From the NCBI GenBank assembly GCA_905147135.1, contig LR990053.1, positions 5,840,501 to 5,904,500 on the forward strand: a stretch of DNA of 64,000 nt. Direction: 5' to 3'. The notes beneath the pieces are model-generated. The model ran no database searches. It was not told the DNA's origin and was given only the letters and a program-made list of their open reading frames with translations. The stretch comes from Blastobasis lacticolella (taxonomy: Eukaryota; Arthropoda; Insecta; Lepidoptera; Blastobasidae). Of this stretch, positions 1 through 10,869 are shown one piece after another (the stretch's first letter is position 1; every line of letters begins with the position of its first letter). A program made the position numbers and the translations under genes.

Positions 1-251
1 GGAAACAGCCCCCGCGATCTGTTAGTCACAGCGATCCGTTCGCAAAAACGCGTCGCGGGTTCACGACACGGCAATTAGTCGGGACGTGCGCCCGCGCCGA
101 CTACGTCATCGCACGTGACTAAATACCGACTAATGACTAACATTACCCAGTAATCGGTGTTCCCATATAAATCTTTAATCGAACAGCGTAGTAGGTACGG
201 TAACGAGACAGATGGTTGGACACGATTTTTCATTAAATATTTAGCTAGTTG

Positions 252-410
252 GCTCAGCGCGACTTCGTTCGCGTGGCGTCCTACCTCTACCGTCACTATC
301 TATTGTTGAAAACTGCATTAAAATCCGTTGCGTAGCTTACAAGATCTAAGCTTACATATATACATGCGTAGGGACAGACGGCGATAAGCAACTTTGTTTT
401 ATACTATGTA
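252..410 (+). repeat. REP-C interspersed repeat, internally deleted
   Basis: The block starts with 'CGCGACTTCGTTCGCG', contains 'ATTAAAATCCGTTGCGTAG' and ends 'TTTGTTTTATACTATGTA', as do four other copies in the window (2137-2333, 30155-30348, 57091-57296, 61950-62139). Compared with those it lacks most of the 'ACCTACTTTACCC...CTTGCTTATAAA' middle part. The class is not certain. The 'AAAATCCGTT' phrase is shared with RTE-like LINE ends, so it may be a LINE 3' fragment or a non-autonomous relative. Confidence 0.7.
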
Positions 411-1416
411 TAGATGATACTTAATAGAGGTCGACTGGAGACGTGCCCCACCTTACAAAATACCGCAGCGAAAAATATTGTGTTCCTATCAGGAGTAAGG
501 TCCCTAGTGCTAGTATCCAGCTCTGCCTGGCATTGTCGGGCGCTGCCCGGCTCTGTCTGGTATTATCGAATGGTCCGGCGACGTTGTCGGCGTGGGGTAG
601 GAGTGCTTCGGCCCTGAGGCTCTATTTTGAACCGCTCGCTTCGAGGGAAACGGTTTTCATTTTAATTATGAAATGTTAAATTTTTTTGAAACTACATTGG
701 CGACACTGAAAGCGAACGGATTAAAATAGGGAGAATCATCGTCATGAATAAAAATATTCAATTTTTCTTGTCGAAAATCAAATTTAAAAACTTCGACTTT
801 GAAACGAACGATAAAAAAATAGAGCCCCAAGGGCGGGAAACATGTCACTATGTGTTTCCTTCCTACTGTCATACCAACTCCTTTTAGTCGATTGAAAGAT
901 ATATTTAATGTCCTATTCAATAAATAAATGTTGAGTTTGACTATAGTAGAGGTGTAACTAAACCCAAACCCTAACAGTTAACCCTAAATGGACAGTTAGA
1001 AAGCACCTAATAGAAAGCAGTAACTCTAACTCGTAACACCTACGATTCGCTACGGCACTAAGCCGCAGATGCAGTCACTGTGTGGACTGAGTTAGCTTTT
1101 GCCTGTAAAACTGGCAACCTTGCCCTACAAAATGGTACACGACAACGCTAGCACTGTTATTTGCCAGAGAAATACCAAGAAAGTGATGCTAAAGTGTACC
1201 AGGTTTATAAATTGGCGGTTTTGTCTGGATTATAGGTTTCCTCGACTAACAGGGATCTAAATAAATGGATGTTTTATGCCTGATTGCACTAAACTTTAGT
1301 CAACGCCTAAGTTTATTTAAAATATTCTAACAAGATAAAGCATTGCACCAACCCCGATGTTACAACAAATTAAAGTCGCTCGGAATGACACTGATTTTGT
1401 AACTACTAAATCATAG
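411..1416. other. No gene seen
   Basis: No recognisable gene or repeat. Around 519-570 a short C/T/G-rich segment repeats itself imperfectly ('CTCTGCCTGGCATT', 'CTCTGTCTGGTATT'). The open frames at 414-679 and 666-920 have no recognisable motif. Confidence 0.5.
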
Positions 1417-1565
1417 TCTTGGCATTAATGTCCCGATGGTGCTCTCGCTCACTAGGGACCGAAGTCCGCCTAGACTATGATCAAGGATTTGGCAGATCAG
1501 ATAGTTACAGTGGAGCGACTGCCATTTGACCTGCGCGACCCTGGCTATCAGGGCTTCGTGACTCC
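1417..1565 (-). mobile_element. SINE-A, 3' part only
   Basis: Read on the minus strand the block runs from the 'GGGTCGCGCAGGTCAAATGG' region to the family's 3' end, complement 'GGCATTAATGTCCC' near 1420. The tRNA-like head is missing. No target-site duplication could be found. Confidence 0.75.
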
Positions 1566-2090
1566 TAAATGCTTCGGAATATTTTAAGGCGCCAACTTAA
1601 GTGTCACCCAACTTTAGTGCAATATGGTATAAGTCCTGGCTTTATTTAGAAACCAAAAAGTTAATCTATCTACAATAAAACATGGCCTTCAGATTACGAG
1701 CCTTCATGTTTTCCAGACCGGTATCGCATATGGGACACCCAGGGTGCCGTGCCAAGCGTGGCGATAATCATTTACCACCGTGATATTTTGCGTCCCTCTA
1801 ATCATATTTAATAAACAATATTCAATCTCAGGCCATTACTAACATGCAACTGAAAAAATAAGTTACATCTTGGTTGCAGATGTCTTGGATGACTTCCCTA
1901 GACACTAAAAAAGTCTGTCAGTCTCAACAACTGTTGGAAACCGATCCTTATAGTCAAATAGATTTTTAAGCGCTCATTTTATTAATCTGGGTCATAGAAC
2001 AAAATCGCTTGGTAAAAAAATGACGCAATGAGCTGGCTACTGCGTGTTCTCCACAATTTAATCCGTCCGGGATCTTCCCTATGTAAGGAT
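1566..2090. other. No gene seen
   Basis: A+T-rich sequence with no recognised repeat or credible reading frame. Confidence 0.5.
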
Positions 2091-2390
2091 TAAATTTTCA
2101 GTTAAAATGTGCCAAAAATGGTCTTCTATACACGTACATAGGTATAAGACAAACTCGCTTCCCGCCGTATGTCCCTATGTATCAATGTACACTTAGATCT
2201 TTTAAACTACACAAAGAATTTATTGCAGTTTTCAACAATAGATAGAGTGTTTCAAGAGGAAGGTTTATAAGCAAGAAAAAAAGCGTAGGTAGGGGTAAAG
2301 TAGGTGTATTCGAACGAAACCGCGCCTGGTCCAATGCTGAAAAATAATAAGGGATGACTATGACTTACCTAAATTTTCAGTTGAAATGTG
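2091..2390. repeat. Block bounded by 21-bp direct repeats
   Basis: Positions 2091-2111 and 2370-2390 are the same 21-bp sequence with one A/G difference, beginning 'TAAATTTTCAG'. They bracket a minus-strand REP-C copy but sit 25-36 bp outside its ends. They may be a long target-site duplication of a larger insertion or a local duplication. Confidence 0.6.
2137..2333 (-). repeat. REP-C interspersed repeat
   Basis: This is a nearly full-length copy in reverse: complement of the 3' end at 2137-2160 ('CGCTTCCCGCCG'), the 'AACAATAGATAGAG' centre, and complement of the 5' end 'CGCGCCTGGTCCA' at about 2321-2333. Diverged by scattered substitutions from the copies at 57 and 62 kb. Confidence 0.8.
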
Positions 2391-2974
2391 ACCCGAGGCA
2401 ATTATGTCAGAGCCCCACTGCAAGTGAAGAGGAAGTCCAGTCCCGCTCCGGTTTCAGGCTAATGTCTTACACGCGTGAAGCGATAACCGTAAACCGGGTA
2501 GCACACTGAAAAGTTTCAGCTCGTAAGCTCGTAAAAGCTCAGTTATTTGGTTCGGCGAAATATTTACCTATTCGCGTCGCAATTGGCATTGTTCATTGTT
2601 TTAAGTTTAGCGCTAAATTATGTTGTTAAACGCCATGTTTTCTGGGAACAAGTCGAGCGGCTAGCTGTCGGTTATGTATTATGTCTTTGTTTCGGGATTT
2701 TGGTGGAGCGACTTAGAATTGAGTATACCTATGCTGTAGGCACTTGCGTGATCTATGTAATAGCCTAACAACGGTGGAATAGGTTTTCCAGTAGACGCCA
2801 GCTGTCAAAATAGCTTTTACTCGCGCTTTCAATTCAACCATCTGTCTAGAAGGCACTATACCAGAACTGATAAATTCAGTTTTTCACAGGATTTTGTGAG
2901 GACAGTGCATAGCTTTTTATCTCTGATAATATATATTTTAGCTATGTTACCTTATGCCAAATAAAGTCAATTCC
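2391..2974. other. No gene supported; one hydrophobic frame
   Basis: The plus-strand frame 2547-2768 (73 codons) would encode a hydrophobic peptide, but it opens with TTG rather than ATG. I recognise no family and treat it as chance. Confidence 0.5.
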
Positions 2975-3207
2975 GCGTGGTGCCCGGCAGAGTAGAATAG
3001 CACCAACCCCTTGCACTCGTGGGTGTCGTACAAGGCGACTAATGTTTTTGAGGCAAATGATGTAGAGTCTTCGTAGGCCAGGAAATAGGCCGCAGCGTTT
3101 TCCATAGTTTTATTTATTACACTGCGGTCTCCAACCCGTCTGCTAAGCGAAAACCTCCCCTTTTGTGGGAGAGCCCCTAAGTCCTGCAGTGGACTGTAAT
3201 GATGATT
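2975..3207 (+). mobile_element. SINE-B
   Basis: Contains 'GCAGAGTAGAATAGCACCAA', 'GTGTCGTACAAGGCGACTAA' and the 3' end 'CCTGCAGTGGACTGTAATG' followed by a short GATGAT tail. A segment near 3150 equivalent to 'GTGGAGATTATGGCAAT' is deleted relative to the copies at 17 and 50 kb. Confidence 0.85.
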
Positions 3208-3231
3208 TGTAGACTTGTAGAATCTTTACAC

Positions 3232-3735
3232 ACAATTTATTACGTCTTTGAATATATTAATTCGTAAAGCGAAAGCATTTTCTTTAACGTTAGCGACTTT
3301 TCTATTCAGCTGCACCTTTAAGTTCTTCACCTACACTTTACCTCCAGATATCCCTGACTTGTCAAGTACATTACAAACGACTTTTATTTGTCCAGTTGTC
3401 ACGTCTCACTTATCAATATCAGCCAGCTGTCCGTGTCCACAATCAAAATCTCATGATGGCATCTGGGAGATGTTCCCACAAGATTTACATATGACCATCC
3501 ATCAAAATGTACTGTCTGTACATTGATTAACAAGAGAGGAATCACACCCTTTGACCTGTTACTTGACAAATGGCTTTCGAATATATCTAACTATATGTTT
3601 TATAGATGTAGATGAGCATCGAAAGCTGCAGAGCAACATTCGTTGAGATAAATTACGTCGAAGGTGCTTGCAGGTTCTAATGGAGGTCATTGATGCGCCT
3701 GCGCAATCGTAAGGCCTAAAGTGACAGATTTGAAT
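3232..3735 (-). pseudogene. Decayed coding frame with zinc-ribbon-like cysteines
   Basis: One minus-strand frame can be followed from about 3735 to a terminal TAA at about 3235 with only five internal stops in some 165 codons. The downstream half looks protein-like: a 'MVICKSCGN' segment (Cys-x2-Cys), then 'DFDCGHGQL' (Cys-x-His), then a run with 'GQIKVVCNVLDKSGISGGK' and 'VKNLKVQLNRKVANVKE'. The TGA before 'DFDCG', the TGA before 'DVTTG' and the TAG before 'VKNLK' each lie one transition from CGA or CAG, as expected of decay. A zinc ribbon next to a beta-rich OB-like segment is my guess; I cannot name the family. It could be an old retropseudogene, a relic of a transposon protein, or chance. 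Confidence 0.35.
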
Positions 3736-3869
3736 TTATATTTAGACGTTTATTTCAAGCTAAACACTCTGCGATTAAACGAAGATAAGCACGGGTTTGT
3801 AAACTGTTTTCTAATTATGAAGATTCTGTTCCTTCATCGTTACCTGTAACAATAACATTGATTTAATGA

Positions 3870-4095
3870 TCTGAGTGGTGCAGTAGTCAACATGGTCTGG
3901 ATGCAATAGGTCCCGGGTTCGATTCCCGACCGGGCGGAAATTGAAATGCTGAATTTTTATTTCTGTTACGGGTCTTGGTGTTCTATGTATTTAAAAGTAT
4001 TTAAATAGTATATCCGCTATCTAGCACCCATTGTTCATCTTTTAATTACTTTAACCCGTTGCTTAGTTTGGGGCTAGATGGCGCTGTGAGAGTTT
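3870..4095 (+). mobile_element. SINE-T, tRNA-derived
   Basis: The head is tRNA-like, with 'GTGGTGCAGTAGTCAAC' as a degenerate A box and 'GGTCCCGGGTTCGATTCCCG' containing an intact B box at about 3910-3930. The body ends 'GGGGCTAGATGGCGCTGTG', shared with copies at 33.4, 47.6 and 53.7 kb. It is the most complete of the four. It is not a functional tRNA, because the stems do not pair. Confidence 0.8.
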
Positions 4096-4994
4096 GTTCA
4101 CGATTAAGATTAGGTTAATTGTTAATCCCTTTATGGAATATGTGATTAAGAATGTCTTGCTAGAACTAATAGATCCTATTTTATCGATTAGTACCTATTT
4201 AATTTATGCTAATAAGTACCTACTCTGTCTTTGATAGTTGTGACAATGATCTCTGTAATTTTGGATTTAAGCTGAATAACATCGTTAATCTAAACGCGGC
4301 TAAGTATAGACGAAACAAATAGCTCACGCAAAAAGTCAATCTCCCGGCCGGGGCATGACAAAATCAATTCCACCGAATTTGTCTCACCGATTTTTCAATC
4401 ACATCACTTCAATAGATAAAAATCCAATTTGTGTATCGGAAGACAATTCTCACTTAAAAGGTTCTGTGGGGGAGTCCAAAAAAATAAGAAAAAAGACCTC
4501 GCCTCGCTCGATAAAACAGTTCTGGTATCATCTATCAATCTAACATGGCCGAATCAGCGGGGGACTCCTATTTAAATCAAGCATCTCGGTCGCAGCACCG
4601 AACTGAGAGAGTTGTGGGTACTTTGGCCGTCTCGATATCGGGCCGGCTCTTAATACAACATCGCCACCAGCCGAGGCGGCGTTTGAAAAACAATTGTCCA
4701 ACAAATAAAACCAGACGCCTACGACATCCTAAATACAAAAAACAATTACATTCATGACATCTCGCTGTGGCTCCAGTGGGCTCAATCTTGATCGCTGTTT
4801 CGACATTGAATGACAGTATTAATTTCATTTCGTATTGCGCCGTGTAGCGGGTAGGTACCGCTGTGCGATCTGCTATCGTCATCGTGTAGGCTCGTGTCGT
4901 AATGGCCGTAACGGTTTGTGGGAAATACTCTTTCTTTTTTGTCATATATAGTCTTAACATTGAAATATCATATCATAAGTCTTAATATAAATTA
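4096..4994. other. No gene assigned; three overlapping frames
   Basis: Two consecutive plus-strand ATG frames lie here, 4355-4543 (62 codons, Lys/Ser-rich) and 4545-4757 (70 codons, Arg/Gln-rich), in different phases. A 127-codon minus frame (4577-4960) overlaps the second. None has a family I recognise. The ATG at 4545 has a good context (AACATGGCC), but that alone does not support a gene. Confidence 0.4.
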
Positions 4995-5248
4995 GCCGTG
5001 TGGTGTCCAGCAGAGTAGAATAGCACTAAGCTCTTACACTCTGGGTGTCGTATAAGGCGACTAACGTTTTCGAGAAAAAAGATATAGAGTCTCCGTAAGC
5101 TGGAAAATGGACAGCAGCGTTTCCGTTCATATATTTATACCACTATGATCACTAACCGGCTTGCCAAGCGTGGAGATTATGGCAATGACCTCCTCTCTTG
5201 TTGGAGAGGCCGTTCTACCTGCAGCGGACTGTTATGGGCTGCGATGAA
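4995..5248 (+). mobile_element. SINE-B
   Basis: Runs from 'GCCGTGTGGTGTCCAGCAG' to 'GCAGCGGACTGTTATGGGC', including the 'GTGGAGATTATGGCAATGAC' motif. The (GAT)n tail has decayed to 'GCGATGAAG'. Full length. Confidence 0.88.
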
Positions 5249-6169
5249 GTGAGTCTTAATATTGGTGAGGTTCTGTAGCTTTTGACTAGTTTTATCGTCC
5301 TCAATCTGGTCATAATCCTGTTAATAACCATCCTTTTTAGCACGAGGGAATTAGGCAACCTCGATCGACCACACGAGCGCTGGCGTGCACTACCTGTACC
5401 TTTCACATTCATGGTAAGTTGTTGGAGACCTAAAAGGCAGGCATTAGAAGGCAAGCGGTTCAAAAATAGTGTCTCTGTTGTCCATTCATTCGTCATTAAC
5501 GCCGTAAAAAAACGAATTAAAAAAATGAACATTCAGCAGTGGACTGTTACAAGCTGTTGATATGACGTGAAAACCTGACGCCAATTCCTTTTCAAAACCT
5601 GTGAGAACCAATTCAAAAGTGACCCAGACAAGTATAAGTGACTCAAACTAGCTTGACTCTGAGAAAAGTGACCGGACACTATAACCACTATAGCTAATAA
5701 AATAAGTGTCGCGATGCCTTGCGCAGGCGCCACCGCCGAGCCATTAAATCATTTCGGAGCGAGATCGAGTCACGTATAGCGTTGTGAGTGGAGCTTCTTT
5801 CTAATTAAACGAGATATGTCAACGTCGCGTGACTTTGGAAAAAGCTTGGTGGATGCATGGGGTCAATAGACCTCTATAAAATTATAGTCAGCTGTTTGAT
5901 ACGGTTTGTTTATAATGATTTTTTGTCTTAAATTGGATCTAATCTTTAAACTTTGTAGGTAAGTTTCTGTCATATTTTATTGGGTAGGTACTCACTATCT
6001 GGGGGATAAACAGTAGCCGATGATATTTTACGTCTCCTTAAATAATTGTACGTATTCATGTTAACATTTAGAATACGAGATTGCTCCTTTTCGTAAGGAT
6101 ATTAAAATAATTTTCACCTTTCTTTAATTTTAATAAGGTTAGCGCTATATTTAAATAAACTTATAAATA
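5249..6169. other. No gene; possible LINE 3' tail
   Basis: At 5530-5560 the plus strand reads 'CAGCAGTGGACTGTTACAAG', the ending typical of lepidopteran RTE-like LINEs, so 5282-5565 may be an old LINE 3' end. The frames at 5215-5532 (minus) and 5282-5560 (plus) overlap there. Sequence from 5570 to 6169 is unrecognised. Confidence 0.35.
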
Positions 6170-6526
6170 ATGGAACCATCACCGGATGACAATCGTTTTC
6201 CGAGACTGTTCAATCAGTTTCAGGGTCCCCAGCTTAACCTTGATCGTCCTTTAAAATTCCAAGCTTTACGAAAACAGTTAATTTATAATCTTCTCCTCTC
6301 TCTGTTTTCTATATTTTTATTACAAAATAGAAACAATCGAACTGAAAACTCAGCCTTCAAATTACAACTGGCAAATTATCAATCACGCCTCTCAAACCAA
6401 CAACCAACGCCACCAACTTATCGATTCAGTAGACAAAATCAGAACTATAGACGCCATTTAGTAAATGTCATTCCACTATCCTCACTAACGCCGCCCTCTA
6501 CTGAATACACAAATTGGTGGCGCTGA
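6170..6526 (+). CDS. Hypothetical 118-codon open frame, weak
   Basis: Opens with ATG in a reasonable context (AATAATGG) after an A+T-rich leader and ends TGA at 6524. The product would be Asn/Gln/Leu-rich with a short hydrophobic stretch (IYNLLLSLFSIFLL, residues about 38-51) and a Pro/Thr-rich C-terminal part. I recognise no domain. No upstream promoter or splice evidence is visible and the length is within chance for this window. Confidence 0.12.
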   Translation: MEPSPDDNRFPRLFNQFQGPQLNLDRPLKFQALRKQLIYNLLLSLFSIFLLQNRNNRTENSAFKLQLANYQSRLSNQQPTPPTYRFSRQNQNYRRHLVNVIPLSSLTPPSTEYTNWWR

Positions 6527-7548
6527 GCAGGCCTTACAGTGTCACAAACTTATTAGCCCCCGTGGCCAAAACAAGAACTAAGTCTCGCCATTTTAAAATT
6601 TACACGTCAATGCAAACTACAGCGACGCCGTCACCGACTCAGATAACTTTGTGGCACGTTACTAGCGCAAATCTTGCGCCCGCGCAGACTGTCAACATCC
6701 GCACATGTCCCAGTTCCCACAGCGGTCGCGGCGTGTCATCGATCCCCGAAACTGGTTGGTGATTACTGATTAATGGTCTGGACTGCAGTTTTTTAGGTAT
6801 TTCACCTTGTATTTTATTTTAAATGAAACAACTTTTATCGGATTCAGTTCGGTTTTATGTTTACTTATCATTTTATCCCGATGTTTGGAATGGCTTTCAG
6901 TGTCACGGTCTCGGGTTTTTTTTAGAATATTCTAGATTTTGCGTAGTGTGAGCTATATTTCTATGTGTAAGCTAGGTTTATTGAGAGTACGTTTGTGTTG
7001 ATGCGGAAGTGTTGACAAAATAGCCATTTATCCGCGTTCGCAACTGAGGAGTATATAATTAAACAAAAAGCAATATGCGTACGCAAGGAGAATTGGCTAT
7101 TTCTTTTTAAAAGTAGGTAAGTACTTTTTTCTAATCGTGATGTAAATGTTGAAATTTATCATATACCTACTTATTTCGTTCAATTTGTTTCAAAAATAAA
7201 TATTATAAAATGTCCTTTCAGAAATCTAATTTGGGTCGAATGAAAATATTGGTTTTTGGTTAGACACTCCTCAACTGTTTTTCGTAACCAGTTACGAAAC
7301 AATACTTAGATGGTGAGCTTTTTAAAATTTTGTTAATAATAGGTTTGTGATTTTCCGAAACTGTTTATTTGAAATTAGTTATCGTGGGCTACAAGTCCGA
7401 GTAACCATTTAAATCCTCTATAACCCCTCTTTTTGCATCGGATGTTAAAAAGTGACACTAAATTACATCAATCAGGTGGTAGTACTCCGTCAAGCCTGAG
7501 GAGTACGCCTGGGCTTACCAGATGTACTTATACCATCGCCTTATATAT
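6527..7548. other. No gene seen
   Basis: A+T-rich with no recognised repeat. A 'GGTAGTACTCCGTCAAGCC' segment near 7478 lies just upstream of the REP-E copy and may belong to it. Confidence 0.45.
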
Positions 7549-7806
7549 TTCTGCCGCCCAGCAGCAATGCTTGCATTGTCGTGTTCCGGTTTGAAGGATA
7601 AGGTAGCCAGCGAAATTACATGAAGCTTTCATCTTAGTCCTCACAGTGACAATACATCTGCGGTTCTGCATTTTTGTTGGCTGCAAGTCTGTAACCTATC
7701 TAGGTCTATTCATGCATCTGCATGAATCGTGGATGTAATGGGCAACAGTAACCGTTTACCATCAGGTGCGGTCTGCTCGTTTGTCACTGAGTAGAATAAA
7801 AAAAAC
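7549..7806 (+). repeat. REP-E, longest copy (LINE-like 3' end)
   Basis: Begins near 'CAGCAGCAATGCTTGCATTG', continues through 'TTCATCTTAGTCCTCACAG' and 'GCGGTTCTGCATTTTTG', and ends 'CTCGTTTGTCACTGAGTAG' followed by an A-rich tail. Phrases such as 'CAATGCTTGCATTGTCGTG' are typical of lepidopteran LINE 3' regions, so I read it as a 5'-truncated LINE or its SINE relative. Confidence 0.75.
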
Positions 7807-8670
7807 ACATCTTTCACAGCATAATAGTTAATGTCGTAGCTATCAGCGCCAATTGGACTTTGTGGAAATGGTTAATTACTCGAAGCTCGAGCCTCCGATG
7901 ATTCCACAACAATGGTGCCCAAACAAGTTGCCTTCATGCCAATTATTGACGGTAAAGTTGTTTTGTCATCGTTTCAAAACGTCGTTTAAAAATGCCAGGA
8001 CAAGCTGGTTAAACAAATAGGCGCTATAAAGCGTTTATGTGTTATTGCAGCAGTAAATGTTGCTAAGTTTTTGTTGGTCGGTCTCGTAAACGAGTAGGTC
8101 TAACCGTCCACTCTTGGTGAGTCTATAATTTTGGACGGCCAATTTACTAAGTTTCGTTCAACATTTTTGGAGGGCATTCGTTCTTTATAAATTACGAAGG
8201 GAGTTTAAATTAGTGAGTTTCGAATTGATGCCAGCTGATGTTACTATGTTAAATACTTCAAATAGGTATCTAAATAGGAGGGTACGATGTCATATTCGCC
8301 AAGGTCTTCAAAATTACCCAAGGATTTTGATGAGGTCACAACTAGGGTTGGCAAAATTTTTAAAGAAGAATATAATTCATTTCCATTTAGGGTGTCAAAA
8401 AAATAGTATCTATATGTAAAATATAGTAGGTACCCTTTATTTATCACTTTTAAGTAGATTTTTTACAAATGGTATGAGACTCTTGTCGAAGGGGTTGTGA
8501 AATTCTACTAGACACCACATGATAAAATGGTTAAATTTTTCTAAATTACGTAGCTACTCTTTATTAAAGGAAAAAGTGTATTTCTGACTATATTACTAAG
8601 AAAGTCTTGTCGTTGTATAGCTAAATATAGTAGATTTGGCTTCTTTTGTTCTATAATATAAATAAAATAA
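7807..8670. other. No gene seen
   Basis: No recognised repeat. Frames 8213-8419 and 8244-8447 overlap on opposite strands and carry no motif. Confidence 0.5.
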
Positions 8671-8845
8671 ATTACTGGCACAAGGCATTTCATCTTAGTC
8701 TTCACAGTGACAACGCACCTGCGGTTCTGCATTTTTGCTACCTGCAACCTAAACGTATGAATTATAGATGTTTACGGGTGTCAGTTACCATTTACCATCA
8801 GGTGGGCTGTCTGCTCGTTTGTCACTGAGTAGCATATAGAAAAAC
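8671..8845 (+). repeat. REP-E, 3' part
   Basis: Starts at 'ATTACTGGCACAAGGCATTT' and matches the 3' two-thirds of the 7.6-kb copy, including 'CATCTTAGTCTTCACAGTG' and the 'GTTTGTCACTGAGTAG' end. It is 5'-truncated and lies in the same orientation 0.9 kb downstream of that copy. Confidence 0.8.
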
Positions 8846-9074
8846 TTAGTCTATTATTCATTCTTACTTCACCAAACTCACTGACATCAAGTTAGCCTTT
8901 TCTACAAATTAACTAAAATGAAACAATTTGGACGCAAGCCGACTACGAAGTCTCTCTCAACTTGTTCTGTTATTTATTGAAACTTGTGTAATTAAAATAC
9001 GCCATTAATTAGTCGTCGACGAACGAAGGTTACCTCTCGCGAACTTTCACCCGTTTACCATCGTTATAAACATA

Positions 9075-9418
9075 GTGTCGGTGGCCGAGCGGTTGAGTAA
9101 CCGACTCGTAAGCGAGAGGCACGGAGTTCGAATCCCGTAGCGGCCATGTACCAATGACTCTTTTCTGAGTTATGTACATTAGTTGAATTCTAACCGATGC
9201 TCTTACGGTGAAGGAAAACGTTGTGTTGAAACCTGCACATTCAGGCGATTGAATGTGTAGCTATGATCCAATCTGGTCGGGTCACGAAGGTCAGATGGTA
9301 ATCCCTCCACTGTAATTGCCTGATCTGCCAAATCCTGATATTGGTCAAGGCAGGCCTCGGGCTCTCGTGCTCGAGAGCACAACCGAGACAGTAACGACAA
9401 AAAAAAAGATTTTTATTT
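9075..9418 (+). mobile_element. SINE-A, full length with target-site duplication
   Basis: The tRNA-like head starts at 9077 (A box 'GGCCGAGCGGTTGAG', B box 'GAGTTCGAATCCC'). The body has 'GAGTTATGTACATTAGTTG' and the tail has 'GAGAGCACAACCGAGACA' followed by an A9 run. Flanks 9056-9074 and 9419-9437 are the same 19 bp, 'TACCRTCRTTATAAACATA', with two differences, marking the insertion boundaries. The head cannot fold as a tRNA with paired acceptor ends. Confidence 0.92.
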
Positions 9419-9437
9419 TACCGTCATTATAAACATA

Positions 9438-9977
9438 AACAACATTCAAATTACAGTTGTGTATTTAGCCAATTATGCAGAAGACACTTTTCCATCAAAT
9501 AATCGCTGATATCCGGCCATAAAGTTGGTCAAATTGGCCTTTATTGCTCACAAAACATCTGTTTTCGGCCAAAACCGTCGTATGTGTAATTAAAAACGAA
9601 CTTAAGAACGTCATAACAGTTTTAAGACTCTTCGTGTACGTATTAAATGCAAATCTTTGGTTTCAACGCAGAAATGTCATTTGGGAGATTAGATAATAAT
9701 CATCCGAGGTTGTTAAGTGAATGTTGTCAGCGTGCCGAATTTTTAATTTAATCAATTTGCCAGTGGGTTATATTGCGGTAATGGCTGCGTTTATGATTGC
9801 AATGAGAATTATGTTGATGGTAGGCCGTGTAGGAAATAAGTGTCCTTGAAAATTTGAATCTTGTTGAGAAATGTTGGACAATATGAATTTTGTTTGGAAA
9901 TGTTGCGCATAGTTTTTCAGGTTTATATACATGTACTCAAATTTTTTTTTTTTTTACAATTACTATACATCAATTTA
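9438..9977. other. No gene seen; T-run
   Basis: Unrecognised sequence with a run of about 14 T at about 9941-9954, just ahead of the next SINE. Confidence 0.5.
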
Positions 9978-10295
9978 GGTAAGGTATCCGACTCGCAAGC
10001 GAGACGTATCGGGTTCGAATCCCACTACCGCCATGTACCTACCAATAACTCTTTTTTGAGTTATGTACATTAGTTGAAATCTAACCGTCGCGGTCGTGAT
10101 GAAACCCGCACAGGTGACGAATGTGTGACCACGATCCAATCCGTGTGAATACGTTTACAGATTTTCAGAATCAGGATCCCCTGATAGCAGTGTCAAGGAG
10201 GTCAGATGGCAGTCGCTCTACTGATCTGCTGAATCCTGGATCATGGTCAAGGTGGATCCCGGGCCCTCGTGCGCGAGAGCACAACCGATAATCAA
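9978..10295 (+). mobile_element. SINE-A, 5'-truncated
   Basis: Enters the tRNA-like head after the A box ('AAGGTATCCGACTCGCAAGC'), keeps the B box 'GGGTTCGAATCCC' at about 10010, and runs to 'GCGCGAGAGCACAACCG'. The 'GGGACATTAACG' end is missing. Same orientation as the copy 0.9 kb upstream, but the sequence between them differs, so these look like separate insertions. Confidence 0.88.
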
Positions 10296-10304
10296 ACTTC
10301 AGAA

Positions 10305-10348
10305 ACCATTAAAATGTGCAATAAAGCTTTATTAATTCATTCATTAAC
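10305..10348 (+). mobile_element. LINE-Y 3' tail fragment
   Basis: Contains 'GTGCAATAAAGCTTTATTAA' followed by ATTCATTCATT, the terminal signal and ATTC-type tail of the LINE-Y group seen in reverse at 35254-35300. Too short for subfamily assignment. Confidence 0.55.
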
Positions 10349-10869
10349 TTCACTTTTTGCCTACTTTTAGAACTAAAGTTATTCCACGTTACATACCTAC
10401 ACTGTACCTTAATAAAGCACATTTGTCTCGTCGATTACCCAACACCATGGCTGTTGAAGTAAACAGTCGGTGCGAAGGTTATCCCAATTAAAGTAATCGA
10501 CATTTGCATAGAAAATGCGCGTATCAATCCGAGTTTGCGTTTGAAATGTCTTTTGCGTGTGGGTCAAGTCATAGAAGGCATTAATTTGTTTAAAACTTAT
10601 GAGAACATTCATAGTAACAGTGAACACAAGTACTGGCGTCGTTGTGCCCGGCCGGTGTCCCTCTATTCACGAAGATCGCAGTGTTAAAAAAACTGAACAG
10701 TAAACTTTTACTATATTTTGTTGTGTGCAGAGGAAATAGCTGCCTGACGTACTTGGCACTAGACACTAGTGTTATTTCACTCTACCGGGTACACATCAGC
10801 AAGACATGACTGTTGAGTTGGAGACTAAGCCATCTTTAATAAAATATACGTTATACTTGTACCAGGTTC
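10349..10869. other. No gene seen
   Basis: No recognised element. The 72-codon minus frame at 10409-10627 has no motif. Confidence 0.5.

Noticed and set aside
960..990. CCCTAA-like words resembling telomeric repeats
   Set aside because: Only two imperfect, irregularly spaced occurrences, and the insect telomere unit is TTAGG/CCTAA in long arrays.
2547..2768. 73-residue hydrophobic membrane-protein-like frame
   Set aside because: It begins with TTG, has no ATG, no family similarity that I can recognise and no supporting context.
9077..9148. tRNA-like sequences with A and B boxes (also at 3890, 9985, 25865, 33350, 34299, 63344)
   Set aside because: They are heads of dispersed SINEs, continue into shared non-tRNA bodies, and their acceptor stems do not pair. 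None is a functional tRNA.
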